64,000 bases of DNA from an uncultured Clostridium sp. Lineage in GTDB: Bacteria; Bacillota; Clostridia; Clostridiales; Clostridiaceae. The notes under the pieces are model-generated. The model did no database searches and was not told where the DNA came from. It saw nothing but the letters and a program-made list of their open reading frames with translations. Position numbers and translations under genes: made by a program. Positions 8,930 to 18,463 of this stretch are shown here, one piece after another (position 1 is the stretch's first letter; each line of letters opens with the position of its first letter). The stretch is taken from contig NZ_CAMQZG010000001.1 of assembly GCF_947039605.1 (NCBI RefSeq), forward strand, positions 124,001 to 188,000, in the 5' to 3' direction.

Positions 8930-9622
8930 TTAGTTAAAAATCTTAAATATAACAACAGTTACAGAAATTCCTAAAATAGCACCTACTATAACTTCGTTTA
9001 CAGTATGTACCTTAGAATCTACTCTGCTTTGTGCTGTTATTAATGCCATAAAGTAACTTAGCATATATACTATCGGCTCATTAGATATCATTGATATACA
9101 TGTAGCAACTGAAAATGCTATTGCACTATGACCAGATGGCATCCCACCTTGAAGTGGTGTACCCTCTCCCCAAATTGCTTTTGCAATTACAGTTAATATA
9201 GCAACAATCATTATAACTATAAAAATTAAAAAATGATCTTTATCTTTAATTTTTGTTACAAGTTCATAGGTTATCTGTGTAATCTTATCTCCAAATACTA
9301 TATAACCTACTAAGATTGCATTTAGTGCTGTTAAAAAGACTGCACCTGCTGCTGTATCTTTAGCTATTTTAGCAAGTGGATGGTAATGATTAGTACTAAG
9401 GTCTATAACACTCTCTATTGCAGTATTTATAAGTTCTGCAACAACCACTAATGTAATACAAATTGACAATGCAATAAACTCAAGCTTACTTATATTATAA
9501 AAGAATGTTGCAAAAAGCACTATTAGGGCAATCCCAAAATGTATTCGCATATTCCTTTGAGTTCTAAGTGCATATATTATTCCATTTATCGCAAAATTAA
9601 AGCTATCTAAAAGTTTTTTCAC
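8930..9622 (-). CDS. dgkA: Undecaprenol/diacylglycerol kinase fused to a PAP2 phosphatase
   Basis: A 230-residue membrane protein with two parts. Residues 1-120 are a DgkA-type lipid kinase with the signature around AELINTAIESVIDL (Glu63, Glu70); in Gram-positives this family phosphorylates undecaprenol. Residues 130-230 are a PAP2 lipid phosphatase domain with PSGH (162-165) and SR...H (199-206). The PAP2 family acts on lipid phosphates such as undecaprenyl pyrophosphate. The fusion puts kinase and phosphatase activities on one polypeptide. The start is GTG. It sits between ybeY and cdd, the standard place of dgkA. Confidence 0.9.
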   Translation of the reverse strand: MKKLLDSFNFAINGIIYALRTQRNMRIHFGIALIVLFATFFYNISKLEFIALSICITLVVVAELINTAIESVIDLSTNHYHPLAKIAKDTAAGAVFLTALNAILVGYIVFGDKITQITYELVTKIKDKDHFLIFIVIMIVAILTVIAKAIWGEGTPLQGGMPSGHSAIAFSVATCISMISNEPIVYMLSYFMALITAQSRVDSKVHTVNEVIVGAILGISVTVVIFKIFN

Positions 9623-9639
9623 TGTTTACCCATTCACCT

Positions 9640-10146
9640 CTAATCGTTTCTAGTCATATTAAGTTTTGACAGAATCTCTTCCTCTCTAGCTCTCATTACC
9701 TTTTTCTCTTCATCTTCCATATGATCATATCCTAAAAGATGTAATACTGAATGAACCACAAGGTATGAACACTCTCTACTAAATGAATGATTAAATTCTG
9801 CTCTTTGTTCATCAGCTCTTTCAAAAGATAATACAATATCCCCAAGAATTAATTCGTCACCATCAAAATAGGTTCTACTTAATTCTTTACCAGTATATGC
9901 ATCTTTATACACTTTTCTATCTGGATAATCAATCATTGGAAAAGATAATACATCTGTAGCTTTATCTATCCCTCTTATCTCATTATTTATCTCTTTAATT
10001 GTTTCATTATCTACAAAAACAAGAGAAACCTCACAAATATTATCAACTAGTTCTTCTTTTAAAGTGAATTCTATAGTACTTTTTAAAATATTTTCAAATT
10101 CTTCATCCACTTCGAATTTATCTTGTCTGTTATCTATATAAATCAA
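9640..10146 (-). CDS. ybeY: Endoribonuclease YbeY
   Basis: Metal-dependent RNase used in 16S rRNA 3'-end maturation and ribosome quality control. The 168-residue protein has the family zinc motif [11 protein letters not shown] (His132, His136, His142). The start is TTG, following AAGGAG that lies within the end of pgpH, so the two genes are translationally close (stop and start three bases apart). Confidence 0.96.
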   Translation of the reverse strand: MIYIDNRQDKFEVDEEFENILKSTIEFTLKEELVDNICEVSLVFVDNETIKEINNEIRGIDKATDVLSFPMIDYPDRKVYKDAYTGKELSRTYFDGDELILGDIVLSFERADEQRAEFNHSFSRECSYLVVHSVLHLLGYDHMEDEEKKVMRAREEEILSKLNMTRND

Positions 10147-10148
10147 AT

Positions 10149-12281
10149 TTATTTCTCCTTCTCATCTTTTGGGTACTCAATTCTTTGATGATAAATACCA
10201 TTTAGAGCTTTAAGGAAACAATTTCTTATATCCTCTATATCCTTTAATGTTAAATCACAATTATTAAGCTGTCCTGACTCTAATTTATCCTTAATTATAA
10301 AATTAACCATCTTCTCTATACTCTCAGGTGTATGCTCTTTGATAGACCTTACAGAAGCTTCTACTGAATCTGATAGCATAACTATCCCTTGCTCTTTAGT
10401 AGTTGGCTTTGGACCTGGATATCTAAAATCATCTTCCTTAACATCATCTGGATTCTCAGCATTATTTCTAGTGTTTATATAGAAATATTTAACTAAAGTA
10501 TCACCATGATGTGTTCCTATGAAACTTTCTATATCTTTTGGTAAATTATGTTCTCTTGCCATCTCAAGTCCATCTTTCACATGAGATATTATAATTTTTG
10601 CACTAAGTTTATCTGAAATCTTATTATGCGGGTTTTCTATCCCTATTTGATTTTCTTTAAAGAAATATGGTCTTTTTGTCTTACCAACATCATGATAATA
10701 CGCTCCAATCCTAACCATAAGTGCATTAGCACCAATTGCCTCTGCTGCAAGTTCTGCAAGATTAGCAACTAAAACACTATGATGATAAGTCCCTGGGGCC
10801 TCCATAAGTAATTTCTTTAAAAGAGGACTATTAGGATTTGATAATTCTAATAATTTAACAGTTGTTACTATATCAAACGCAGCTTCAAAAAATGGTAATA
10901 TCCCAACAGCTAATACCCCTGATAATATCCCACCAATAACTGTATATCCAGAATTAACAATAACTTCCATAAAATTATTAGTTGTAAGAGAGCCAATTGC
11001 AAGAGTTGTTACTCCTGTAATTATTGCTATTATAAGTGATGCAATTAATATATCATTTCTTTGTTGCATCCGTCTAAGTATCACCGCCCCTATAACAGAA
11101 CTTATTACAGCTATTAAAATAATAACAGGATTAAAATTAGTCGCGCCTGCTATAATTAATACATTTAATCCACTAATAACTAATGATATCTTATAATTTG
11201 TAAGAAGCGTCATTAATATCGGTGCAAAAGCAAGTGGAATTAAAAATGGTGAAAAAATTGTTGTTACTCTTGCTATTAGTATTGCTATAACATTTAAAAT
11301 ACTTATAAGTAAAAGTTTTGATATATTATCAAAAACCTTTTTATGATATTTATAAAGATATATATATTGCATAAGCATAACTATTAAAATTAATGCCCCA
11401 AGCGATAAATATATTGGCCAATTTGTCTTTGATGTATTTAATAAACCAAGTTCACTAAGTAAAGCTATTTGATTCTGCGTAACAGGCTCTCCATCACTAA
11501 CAATAATTTGACCTTTCTTTACAACTACAGGTGCAACATCTTTTTCAACATTATTTATTGCAGCCTCTGTCATTGTTTTATCATAGAAAAAGTTTGGTTG
11601 AATAGCTACCAAATCTATTTTATAAACTATTCCAGCTAGAACATCATTAATACCCTCTGACTCTGTTTGTTCTAACGCTCTAATTCTTGCATCTTTAACT
11701 GTATATGATTTAATATCACCAGTATTTTCTGCGGTATCATTTGGATCGCTTATAGGACTTGCATAAGCAGCCGTTAATGAACTTAAAGTTATTTTTTGAA
11801 GTCCTGTAAGTTCCTCTGGTGTTAATGCTAAAATCGCCTCATATTCACTATTACTAATATTAAAAGTCTTATACGTTGTAGAAAGAGTCTTAATCTCATT
11901 TGTTAAATCACTTTGTGCTGTTGTTTGGTTATTTGTAGCACTTTCTTTATTTAAAGCATTCTGCTTAATAATTTTATTAACATCTACAAAAAAATCATTA
12001 ACATTGGTTTTTGCATTAGTAAAAACTGTATCACTTAAAGAATACTGTTTATTAACTTTTGCAAGTTCAGCCTTTCGAAGTGCTTGTGTTGCATTCTCAT
12101 CAACAATCTCTCTACTAGCTTTTATATTAATATTAGCTATATCTCCACTTTTCAAATCATACTTTTTATTTACTAAACTCGTAGCAAGTATTAAATATAT
12201 AGCAATAAATACACCTACGAATAGTAATATTTTATTTGTGTCACTTAATATACCTTTGGCTTTTGACAAGTATTTCTTCAC
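10149..12281 (-). CDS. pgpH: PgpH-type HD-domain cyclic di-AMP phosphodiesterase (YqfF)
   Basis: A 710-residue membrane protein of the 7TMR-HD family. It has a first membrane segment (about 18-37), a large extracellular domain (about 40-285), a bundle of about seven membrane segments (about 288-470) and a cytoplasmic HD domain with YHHS (499-502), YHDVGKT (HD at 530-531) and HHGD (591-594). Listeria PgpH of this family hydrolyses cyclic di-AMP. The start is GTG. In most Firmicutes phoH stands between yqfD and this gene; here there is none. Confidence 0.93.
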   Translation of the reverse strand: MKKYLSKAKGILSDTNKILLFVGVFIAIYLILATSLVNKKYDLKSGDIANINIKASREIVDENATQALRKAELAKVNKQYSLSDTVFTNAKTNVNDFFVDVNKIIKQNALNKESATNNQTTAQSDLTNEIKTLSTTYKTFNISNSEYEAILALTPEELTGLQKITLSSLTAAYASPISDPNDTAENTGDIKSYTVKDARIRALEQTESEGINDVLAGIVYKIDLVAIQPNFFYDKTMTEAAINNVEKDVAPVVVKKGQIIVSDGEPVTQNQIALLSELGLLNTSKTNWPIYLSLGALILIVMLMQYIYLYKYHKKVFDNISKLLLISILNVIAILIARVTTIFSPFLIPLAFAPILMTLLTNYKISLVISGLNVLIIAGATNFNPVIILIAVISSVIGAVILRRMQQRNDILIASLIIAIITGVTTLAIGSLTTNNFMEVIVNSGYTVIGGILSGVLAVGILPFFEAAFDIVTTVKLLELSNPNSPLLKKLLMEAPGTYHHSVLVANLAELAAEAIGANALMVRIGAYYHDVGKTKRPYFFKENQIGIENPHNKISDKLSAKIIISHVKDGLEMAREHNLPKDIESFIGTHHGDTLVKYFYINTRNNAENPDDVKEDDFRYPGPKPTTKEQGIVMLSDSVEASVRSIKEHTPESIEKMVNFIIKDKLESGQLNNCDLTLKDIEDIRNCFLKALNGIYHQRIEYPKDEKEK

Positions 12282-12326
12282 TTTACCTCACCTTCTCCTC
12301 TTTGATATATTAAAAATTATATTGAA

Positions 12327-13481
12327 CTAAAAAGAAACTATATCCTGTTCTACAACAAATAAAACTTTTAGATTTATGCTTCCATCTCCTAAATCTTCTG
12401 TTTCAACTATTGTATCTACAATTATTGCCTGTTTACTTATTTCCTTCTCAGTAGCTTTTTTAAGCCTTGAAACAGCCTCATCTATTATCTCTTGTTCAGT
12501 CTTTGCTATTTCTTTTTGTTCTTTTTCATAATATATATTTCTATTAACAAAACTTCCTGTCTTTTCTATTTTATCATAAGATGCAAAATCTTTATTAGCC
12601 TTTTTCAAATAAATTTTTTTCCCAAATAAATTCAAGTAAATTTCCTCAGTATTCCCCCCCGTTCTAACTTCCTCTATGCCCTTTACCTTTAGTTCAACAA
12701 TCTTTTCATAAAAAGTATCTGCAACTATAGAACCATCTGGTTTAACTGGCTTTCTAATATCCTCTCCATCAATAATTTGATCCTTTATAACCTGCTCTCC
12801 TTTTATAAGAACATCACCTTTTTTAACTATGTCCCCCTCTTTTACAATTGCAGTACCTGATGATGTATAAACCCTTTTTACAGTACCGTTCATAGTTGCA
12901 ACTTTATTGCTTCCTATCTCACTTCCCTCATCATCATTAACTAAGGTTGCTTTCTTCTCCTCAAATTTAACCTTCATTGTAGCACCTTCTATTCTTATGT
13001 TAATCCACATTATCTCATCAATATTGTTTTCTATTTTCTTTTCTAATTCGTAAACATCTATTGAACTTTTACTAACACCTGGTTTAATTCCCTGTGAAAA
13101 CAAGTAATTCCTTATTTCATATGGAGGTAAATAATTTTTACTCTCTATCTCTATTCTCCAAATAAAACTAGACATAATATATAATCCTAGAAAAAAAACA
13201 AATATTCCTGCAAATAAGCAAATACTATTCTTAATTGCTATAAACATTTTTATTTGACTCCCCTTAGAAAATATTTTTATTTTGCCACCAAGCTTTTTAA
13301 TTATTCTCTTTACCTGTCCATAATCCTTATAAAAAATATCAAACCTAATTGTAACAGCATCAATATTTATTATGTTCCTAACTATAATATCTTTATTCCT
13401 CATAACATTTAGAAGCCCCTCCCGTTTAAAGAGTTTGACTTCAATTGTTATAATTGCTTCCCCCATAAATGCATTTTTCAT
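12327..13481 (-). CDS. yqfD: Sporulation protein YqfD
   Basis: A 384-residue protein of the YqfD/SpoIV-like family, expressed in the mother cell in Bacillus and linked to a forespore-mother cell channel component. It has one membrane segment (about 85-105, ICLFAGIFVFFLGLYIMSS) and a long extracytoplasmic region. The start chosen is the ATG at 13481, after GAGGGGG; an upstream in-frame ATG at 13499 lies inside yqfC. The stop codon of yqfC ends one base before this ATG, so the genes form one unit. Confidence 0.9.
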   Translation of the reverse strand: MKNAFMGEAIITIEVKLFKREGLLNVMRNKDIIVRNIINIDAVTIRFDIFYKDYGQVKRIIKKLGGKIKIFSKGSQIKMFIAIKNSICLFAGIFVFFLGLYIMSSFIWRIEIESKNYLPPYEIRNYLFSQGIKPGVSKSSIDVYELEKKIENNIDEIMWINIRIEGATMKVKFEEKKATLVNDDEGSEIGSNKVATMNGTVKRVYTSSGTAIVKEGDIVKKGDVLIKGEQVIKDQIIDGEDIRKPVKPDGSIVADTFYEKIVELKVKGIEEVRTGGNTEEIYLNLFGKKIYLKKANKDFASYDKIEKTGSFVNRNIYYEKEQKEIAKTEQEIIDEAVSRLKKATEKEISKQAIIVDTIVETEDLGDGSINLKVLFVVEQDIVSF

Positions 13482-13482
13482 C

Positions 13483-13743
13483 CTAATCTTCCCCCTCATA
13501 TTCTAAAGATTTAAACTTACCTTCAATAACAAGGGTTGGACCATTCATAAATAATAAATTAAATTTCTCACCATAAATATTTAAAGTTCCTATTTTAGTT
13601 TTGAGTCTTACAATATCAGTATCAAACATTAATATTCCTGAATGATTTTCTACAACTATTTCATTCCTACCCCTTAATTCTACTCTTGGAATATGTTTTA
13701 ATATATCCCTTGTTTTATTTAAATTCTCATTATTCCTATTCAT
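13483..13743 (-). CDS. yqfC: Sporulation protein YqfC
   Basis: An 86-residue member of the YqfC family, always found just before yqfD and under sporulation control in Bacillus. It is predicted to be soluble and beta-rich, with no catalytic motif. The ribosome binding site AAGGAG is eight bases or less from the ATG. A 10-bp direct repeat AATTAGTACC lies at 13759-13768 and 13795-13804 in its promoter region. No clear mother-cell promoter was assigned. Confidence 0.9.
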   Translation of the reverse strand: MNRNNENLNKTRDILKHIPRVELRGRNEIVVENHSGILMFDTDIVRLKTKIGTLNIYGEKFNLLFMNGPTLVIEGKFKSLEYEGED

Positions 13744-13864
13744 AGCTTACTCCTTATAAATTAGTACCATAATAACTTATGAATAAGAATAGATAATTAG
13801 TACCGATTACATAACATTTCCTAATTATCACAAATTTTCTTTTAAAAAAAGCAAAAAAAAAAAA

Positions 13865-13886
13865 GAATCCGCTTTACAGCGAATTC
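13865..13886 (-). terminator. Terminator of the rpsU-yqeY operon
   Basis: A 9-bp stem with one G-T pair around a 4-base loop, directly after the yqeY stop codon. On the minus strand it is followed by a run of more than ten T residues (the A tract at 13850-13864). Confidence 0.9.
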
Positions 13887-13887
13887 T

Positions 13888-14337
13888 CTACTTACTTAAA
13901 TAATCTTTTACAAGTTGACTAACAACCTTACCATCTGCCTTACCGACAACTAGCGGTCTTACATTAGCCATCAATTTTCCCATGTCTTTAATGTTACTTG
14001 CCCCAACTTGAAGCGCTGATTCTTTAATTATGCTTTGTATTTCTTCTTTACTTAACTGCTGAGGAAGGTATTCTAACAAAATCTTGATTTCAGCATTATT
14101 CTGTTCAACTAAGTCTTGTCTGTTTCCCTTTTCAAAATCAAGCATAGCTTCTCGTCTTTGCTTAATCTCTCTTGCTAAGATTTCTATTACTCTTTCATCT
14201 TCAAGAACAATACCTTCATTTTTTTCAATCTGAAGAACTGCAGATTTTGTCATACTTAAAACTCCAGATCTAAAACGATCTTTTGCTCTCATAGCATCTT
14301 TCCAATCTCCTTGAAGCCTTTCTTTAATAGTTGGCAT
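13888..14337 (-). CDS. yqeY: YqeY/GatB-like protein
   Basis: A 149-residue protein with the GatB/YqeY tRNA-binding-like helical domain, starting MPTIKERLQGDWKDAMRAKD. Its exact role is unknown. The ATG at 14337 follows AGAGGG; an in-frame TTG at 14355 upstream has no ribosome binding site. It follows rpsU at 46 bases, the common Firmicutes pair, and shares the rpsU promoter. Confidence 0.92.
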   Translation of the reverse strand: MPTIKERLQGDWKDAMRAKDRFRSGVLSMTKSAVLQIEKNEGIVLEDERVIEILAREIKQRREAMLDFEKGNRQDLVEQNNAEIKILLEYLPQQLSKEEIQSIIKESALQVGASNIKDMGKLMANVRPLVVGKADGKVVSQLVKDYLSK

Positions 14338-14383
14338 ATATATACCCTCTTTCAAAAAAATTTATATTAATAATTACTAAAAA

Positions 14384-14560
14384 CTACTTGAATTTTCTCT
14401 TTCTTGCAGCTTCTGATTTTTTCTTTCTCTTAACACTTGGCTTTTCATAGTGTTCTCTTTTTCTTACTTCTGAAAGCACTCCTGATCTTGCACATTGTCT
14501 TTTAAATCTTCTAAGTGCTTGCTCTAGTGATTCATTTTCTTTTACCTTTATTTCTGACAT
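14384..14560 (-). CDS. rpsU: 30S ribosomal protein S21
   Basis: A 58-residue basic protein, starting [20 protein letters not shown] and ending with a Lys/Arg-rich tail, typical of S21, which helps 30S subunits in translation initiation. The ribosome binding site is GGAGGGAGGG. It has its own strong promoter (14632-14661) and is co-transcribed with yqeY. Confidence 0.97.
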   Translation of the reverse strand: MSEIKVKENESLEQALRRFKRQCARSGVLSEVRKREHYEKPSVKRKKKSEAARKRKFK

Positions 14561-14631
14561 TCTTTTTCCCTCCCTCCGCTAGCGTAAATTATAAATTAAT
14601 TCACAGCTATGGGTTAAATAACACATTGTAT

Positions 14632-14661
14632 ATTATACAATAGGTCCTTTATAAGTGTCAA
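14632..14661 (-). promoter_or_regulatory. Strong housekeeping promoter of rpsU-yqeY
   Basis: Minus strand: TTGACA at 14656-14661, an 18-base spacer, and TATAAT at 14632-14637, about 70 bases upstream of the rpsU start. Both hexamers match the consensus exactly. Confidence 0.85.
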
Positions 14662-14699
14662 TATTCTTCTTAGAATTTTTTTACTTAGTCTGTTAATAT

Positions 14700-15044
14700 T
14701 TAACCAGCAGGCCAAGTTAATTCTCTTCCAGCCATTATATGAAAATGTAGATGACCAACTGTTTGGCCTCCATCTTTTCCGCAGTTTGTAACAACTCTAT
14801 AGCCACTTTGAGCTATATTTAATTCCTTTACTATTTTATTAATAGTCATAAAAACATGTGCAACAACTACTGAATTTTCTTCATTTAACTCATTAACACT
14901 CTGTATGTGCTCCTTAGGTATAACTAAGAAGTGTACAGGAGCTTCTGGTTGGATATCATGAAATGCTAGAACTTTATCATCTTCATAAATCTTCTTGCTG
15001 GGAATTTTCCCTGCTGCTATTTTACAAAAAATACAATCTGACAT
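14700..15044 (-). CDS. hinT: HIT-family nucleotide-binding protein (HinT type)
   Basis: A 114-residue protein with the histidine triad HLHFH (His98, His100, His102) that hydrolyses adenosine phosphoramidates in this family. The N-terminal Cys4/Cys7 pair (CIFC) is common in Gram-positive HinT proteins. It ends WPAG, as is usual for the short branch. It appears to be a single gene between mtaB and rpsU. Confidence 0.94.
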   Translation of the reverse strand: MSDCIFCKIAAGKIPSKKIYEDDKVLAFHDIQPEAPVHFLVIPKEHIQSVNELNEENSVVVAHVFMTINKIVKELNIAQSGYRVVTNCGKDGGQTVGHLHFHIMAGRELTWPAG

Positions 15045-15182
15045 TTTTTCACCTCCTACCTAAAAACTCTAAAAGTATTATAACACTTTTTTTCTATTAT
15101 TTTAACTAATTAACAATTTATTTATCATTTTTTTTATTTTTTTACCTATTTTTCATGAAAATTCTAAATTAAGTCAAAAAAA

Positions 15183-15206
15183 TTGGTAGATTTTTCAATC
15201 TACCAA
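15183..15206 (-). terminator. Terminator after mtaB
   Basis: A perfect 10-bp stem, TTGGTAGATT with its complement, around a 4-base loop, followed on the minus strand by TTTTTTT. It ends the prmA-rsmE-mtaB unit. Confidence 0.92.
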
Positions 15207-15213
15207 CCTTTAT

Positions 15214-16509
15214 TTATATTAATTCACCAATTGCGATTTCATTTTCGCTACCAATTATTTTAACCTTTTGAATTTGATTTACAATATTCTCATAACCTCT
15301 TACTTCAACTTTTAAATAGTTTTCTGCATAACCTGAGAATACATTTCCATCATTTTTTGATTCAAATAAAACTTCTACTTCTCTACCAATGTTTTCTTTT
15401 GCAAAATCAGCTTCATTTTGTGCATTTAATTCAATAAGTTTTTTACTTCTTTCTTCCTTAATGTTTCCATCAATCTGATTTTCCATTGTAGCAGCTTTTG
15501 TCCCTTTTCTTGGACTATATTTAAATATGTGCATCTTAGTTAATTTAATTCTCTTTAAGAACTCATATGTTTCATTAAATTCCGCATCTGTTTCTCCTGG
15601 GAATCCAACAATAACATCAGTTGTTATTGAGATAGTTGGAAATTTTTCTCTAAGCATATTAACAGTAGCCTCATATTCTGCCGCTGTATATCTTCTATTC
15701 ATTCTTTTAAGTGTTTCTGTACATCCACTTTGAAGTGATAAATGGAAGTTTGGACAAAGTTTTTTAAGGTTTATCATTCTCTCTACATTTTCTTGTGAAC
15801 AGAATCCTGGCTCTATAGAACCAATTCTAACCCTCTCCATACCATTTATACCTTCTATTTGCTCTAATATGTCTACAAGTGTAATACTCTGCTCTAAATC
15901 ATGCCCATATGAAGCTGTATGTATCCCTGATATAACAACTTCCTTAAATCCATCCTCAGCAAGTTTTGTTATTTCTTGAATTACTCTCTTTGGATTTTTT
16001 GATGCAAGTGACCCTCTTGTATATGGAATTATACAATAAGTACAGAATCTATTACATCCATCTTGTATCTTAAGGAAAGCTCTTATCTTACCTTGATATT
16101 CTTTAACATCAAACTCTTCAAATACTTTATTTCTAAGAACAGCGCCAACTTTAACTTGTTGTTTGCCTTCATCCTTAGCTTTATTTACATAGTATATGAT
16201 GTCTCCTTTATTTCTTGTTCCAAGAACAACATCTACACCTTCTATAGCCGCAACTTCTGTTGGTGCTATTTGTGAATAACACCCAACTGCTGCTATTATA
16301 GACTCCGGATTTTGTCTTCTAGCTTTACTTATAAGTTGTCTTGACTTTTTATCTCCCATATTTGTAACTGAACATGTATTTATAACATATACATCAGCAA
16401 TATCTGAATATTCAACAACCTCATATCCCTCAATCACAAATTTTTCTATCATAGCATCTGATTCATATTTATTAACTCTACATCCTAAAGTTGAAAAAGC
16501 AACTTTCAT
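15214..16509 (-). CDS. mtaB: tRNA t6A37 methylthiotransferase MtaB
   Basis: Radical-SAM enzyme that adds a methylthio group to t6A at position 37 of tRNAs reading ANN codons. The 431-residue protein has the N-terminal cluster cysteines (Cys10, Cys46, Cys77), the radical-SAM motif CNRFCTYC (Cys152, Cys156, Cys159) and a C-terminal TRAM domain. It follows rsmE by two bases, as in Bacillus (yqeV after yqeU). Confidence 0.95.
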   Translation of the reverse strand: MKVAFSTLGCRVNKYESDAMIEKFVIEGYEVVEYSDIADVYVINTCSVTNMGDKKSRQLISKARRQNPESIIAAVGCYSQIAPTEVAAIEGVDVVLGTRNKGDIIYYVNKAKDEGKQQVKVGAVLRNKVFEEFDVKEYQGKIRAFLKIQDGCNRFCTYCIIPYTRGSLASKNPKRVIQEITKLAEDGFKEVVISGIHTASYGHDLEQSITLVDILEQIEGINGMERVRIGSIEPGFCSQENVERMINLKKLCPNFHLSLQSGCTETLKRMNRRYTAAEYEATVNMLREKFPTISITTDVIVGFPGETDAEFNETYEFLKRIKLTKMHIFKYSPRKGTKAATMENQIDGNIKEERSKKLIELNAQNEADFAKENIGREVEVLFESKNDGNVFSGYAENYLKVEVRGYENIVNQIQKVKIIGSENEIAIGELI

Positions 16510-16511
16510 TA

Positions 16512-17258
16512 TTAAACTCCTCCTAAATCTCCAAACTCATATTGAAGTAAACTAGCACAAGTAAACCCAGCAGTTTCTGTTCTAAGAATCCTTGGTCCTA
16601 ATGTAACTATATGAGCATTTATATCTTTTAACTTTTGTATTTCATCCTCTTCAAAACCACCCTCTGGTCCTATCATAATAGCAACTTTAGTGAATTTTTT
16701 ATCACCTATTTCATTTGCCATTGTTCTAATACCATAACCTGTAGCATTCTCATAAGGAACAACAATTAAATCCATTTCTTCCATCTTTATTAAAGCCTCT
16801 TCAAATTCAATCGGCGCACTTACCTTTGCAATATGACTTCTTTTGCTTTGCTTAGAAGCCTCTAATGCAATTTTATTTAATCTATCAAGTTTTTTAAAAT
16901 CACCTTTAAGTTTCACATCAACTCTATCCGTAATTACAGGTATAAACTGTGTCATACCAAGTTCTACACCTTTTTGAACTATTAAGTCCATTTTAGCAGC
17001 CTTTGGCATACCTTGAAATAGATATATTTCAAGATTACTTTCATTATTTATATCAAGCTTTTCTATGATTTTAATAGTAACTTCTTCTTTAGTTACATCT
17101 TCAACTTCACCTAAAAACTCTTCTCCACAAAGGTTGTTTATAGCAACCTTCTCACCTTTAGTAACTCTTAAAACTTTATAAATATGCTTTACATCGCCAC
17201 CTTGTATAAAAGCATGTGTCTGTGTAAAAAGCTCCTTTGGAGTAAAAAACTTATGCAT
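16512..17258 (-). CDS. rsmE: 16S rRNA m3U1498 methyltransferase RsmE
   Basis: SPOUT-class methyltransferase acting on U1498 of 16S rRNA. The 248-residue protein has the N-terminal PUA-like domain and the C-terminal knot with MIGPEGGFEEDEI and LGPRILRTETA, the SAM-binding signature. It lies between prmA and mtaB in one transcription unit. Confidence 0.96.
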   Translation of the reverse strand: MHKFFTPKELFTQTHAFIQGGDVKHIYKVLRVTKGEKVAINNLCGEEFLGEVEDVTKEEVTIKIIEKLDINNESNLEIYLFQGMPKAAKMDLIVQKGVELGMTQFIPVITDRVDVKLKGDFKKLDRLNKIALEASKQSKRSHIAKVSAPIEFEEALIKMEEMDLIVVPYENATGYGIRTMANEIGDKKFTKVAIMIGPEGGFEEDEIQKLKDINAHIVTLGPRILRTETAGFTCASLLQYEFGDLGGV

Positions 17259-17278
17259 AATATTTCTCCTTATAAAAC

Positions 17279-18220
17279 CTATTTAAATTTAGCGATTATA
17301 CAATCCCACTCGCCTTCCTCTGTAGCTTCAATTATTTCAAAGCCTTGTTCTTCAAGCTTATCTAAAACCATTTGTTTTCTTTCATGTATTATTCCTGATG
17401 AAATAAATAACCCATCTTTCTTTAATACTTTTTTAACATCATCTGTTAATAAACAAACTATTTCCGCAAGGATATTAGCAACAACTATATCAGCTTTACC
17501 TTCAACAACCTCTACAAGGTCTCCATAAACAATTTCTATATTAGTAACATCATTAAGTTCTATGTTCTTTTTAGCAGACTCAACAGCTACTGGGTCAAGG
17601 TCTACCCCTAAAGCATACTTAGCTTTAAGTTTTGATGCTATAAGTGCAAGAATTCCTGAACCTGTTCCAATATCAAACACTGTAGAATCTTCTTTAACAT
17701 ACTTTTCAAGTGCCATAGCACATAATCTTGTTGTTTCATGAGTTCCTGTTCCAAAAGCCATACCTGGGTCCATCTCTATAACCATTTCATTATCTTTTTT
17801 CTCATAAACTTCCCATGTTGGTTTTATAACTATGTTAGGTCCTATATTAGTTGGCTTATAATATTGTTTCCAAGTATTAGCCCAATCTTCTTCTTTTTTC
17901 TCGGTAGTGCTAACTTCACCTCTACCAATATCAAATCCCCACTCTTTTATCTCTTCTACTTTTTCTTTAACAAAAGTAACGATTTCTTCTATGTTATCTG
18001 TTTCTGCAAAGTAAGCTTTAACTACAGCACACTCTCCATTATGTTCAAATATATTAAGGTCTGCAAAATCCCAAGTTAAAGGACCTTTTTCTCTTCCTGT
18101 AACATCTTCTGGGTCTTCTATAGCTACACCCTTACAATCTAAAGTATAAAATATACCTGATACTGGTTCTAGTGCCTCACTTGTAGTAATTACTTGTATC
18201 TCAATCCAATTTCCTTGCAT
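17279..18220 (-). CDS. prmA: Ribosomal protein L11 methyltransferase
   Basis: Trimethylates ribosomal protein L11. The 313-residue protein has an N-terminal substrate-recognition domain and a C-terminal class I SAM fold with VFDIGTGSGILALIASKL and the VANILAE motif. It has its own promoter (18328-18355), since a terminator separates it from dnaJ. Confidence 0.95.
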   Translation of the reverse strand: MQGNWIEIQVITTSEALEPVSGIFYTLDCKGVAIEDPEDVTGREKGPLTWDFADLNIFEHNGECAVVKAYFAETDNIEEIVTFVKEKVEEIKEWGFDIGRGEVSTTEKKEEDWANTWKQYYKPTNIGPNIVIKPTWEVYEKKDNEMVIEMDPGMAFGTGTHETTRLCAMALEKYVKEDSTVFDIGTGSGILALIASKLKAKYALGVDLDPVAVESAKKNIELNDVTNIEIVYGDLVEVVEGKADIVVANILAEIVCLLTDDVKKVLKKDGLFISSGIIHERKQMVLDKLEEQGFEIIEATEEGEWDCIIAKFK

Positions 18221-18327
18221 ATGTACACATTCCTTTCTTCTTTCATCTAATGTCTATTTTAAAAGTAACTTAACTATCATTAAAATAATTAAATTTATTT
18301 ATAATTCCTTTAAATATCAATATTTCT

Positions 18328-18355
18328 ATTATAACCGTAAACAATAAAATTTCAA
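18328..18355 (-). promoter_or_regulatory. Promoter of prmA-rsmE-mtaB
   Basis: Minus strand: TTGAAA at 18350-18355, a 16-base spacer, and a perfect TATAAT at 18328-18333. It lies downstream of the dnaJ terminator and about 110 bases before prmA. Confidence 0.65.
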
Positions 18356-18428
18356 ACTAATCTATATATTTTACTATCAATATAAATTTCCCAATATTTT
18401 AGTGAATCATAATTTATTGTGACAAGCA

Positions 18429-18458
18429 AAAACCTTGGTTATCTCAAACCAAGGTTTT
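18429..18458 (-). terminator. Terminator of the hrcA-grpE-dnaK-dnaJ operon
   Basis: A perfect 12-bp stem, AAAACCTTGGTT with its complement, around a 6-base loop, followed by TTTTT on the minus strand, six bases after the dnaJ stop codon. Confidence 0.92.
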
Positions 18459-18463
18459 AAAAT

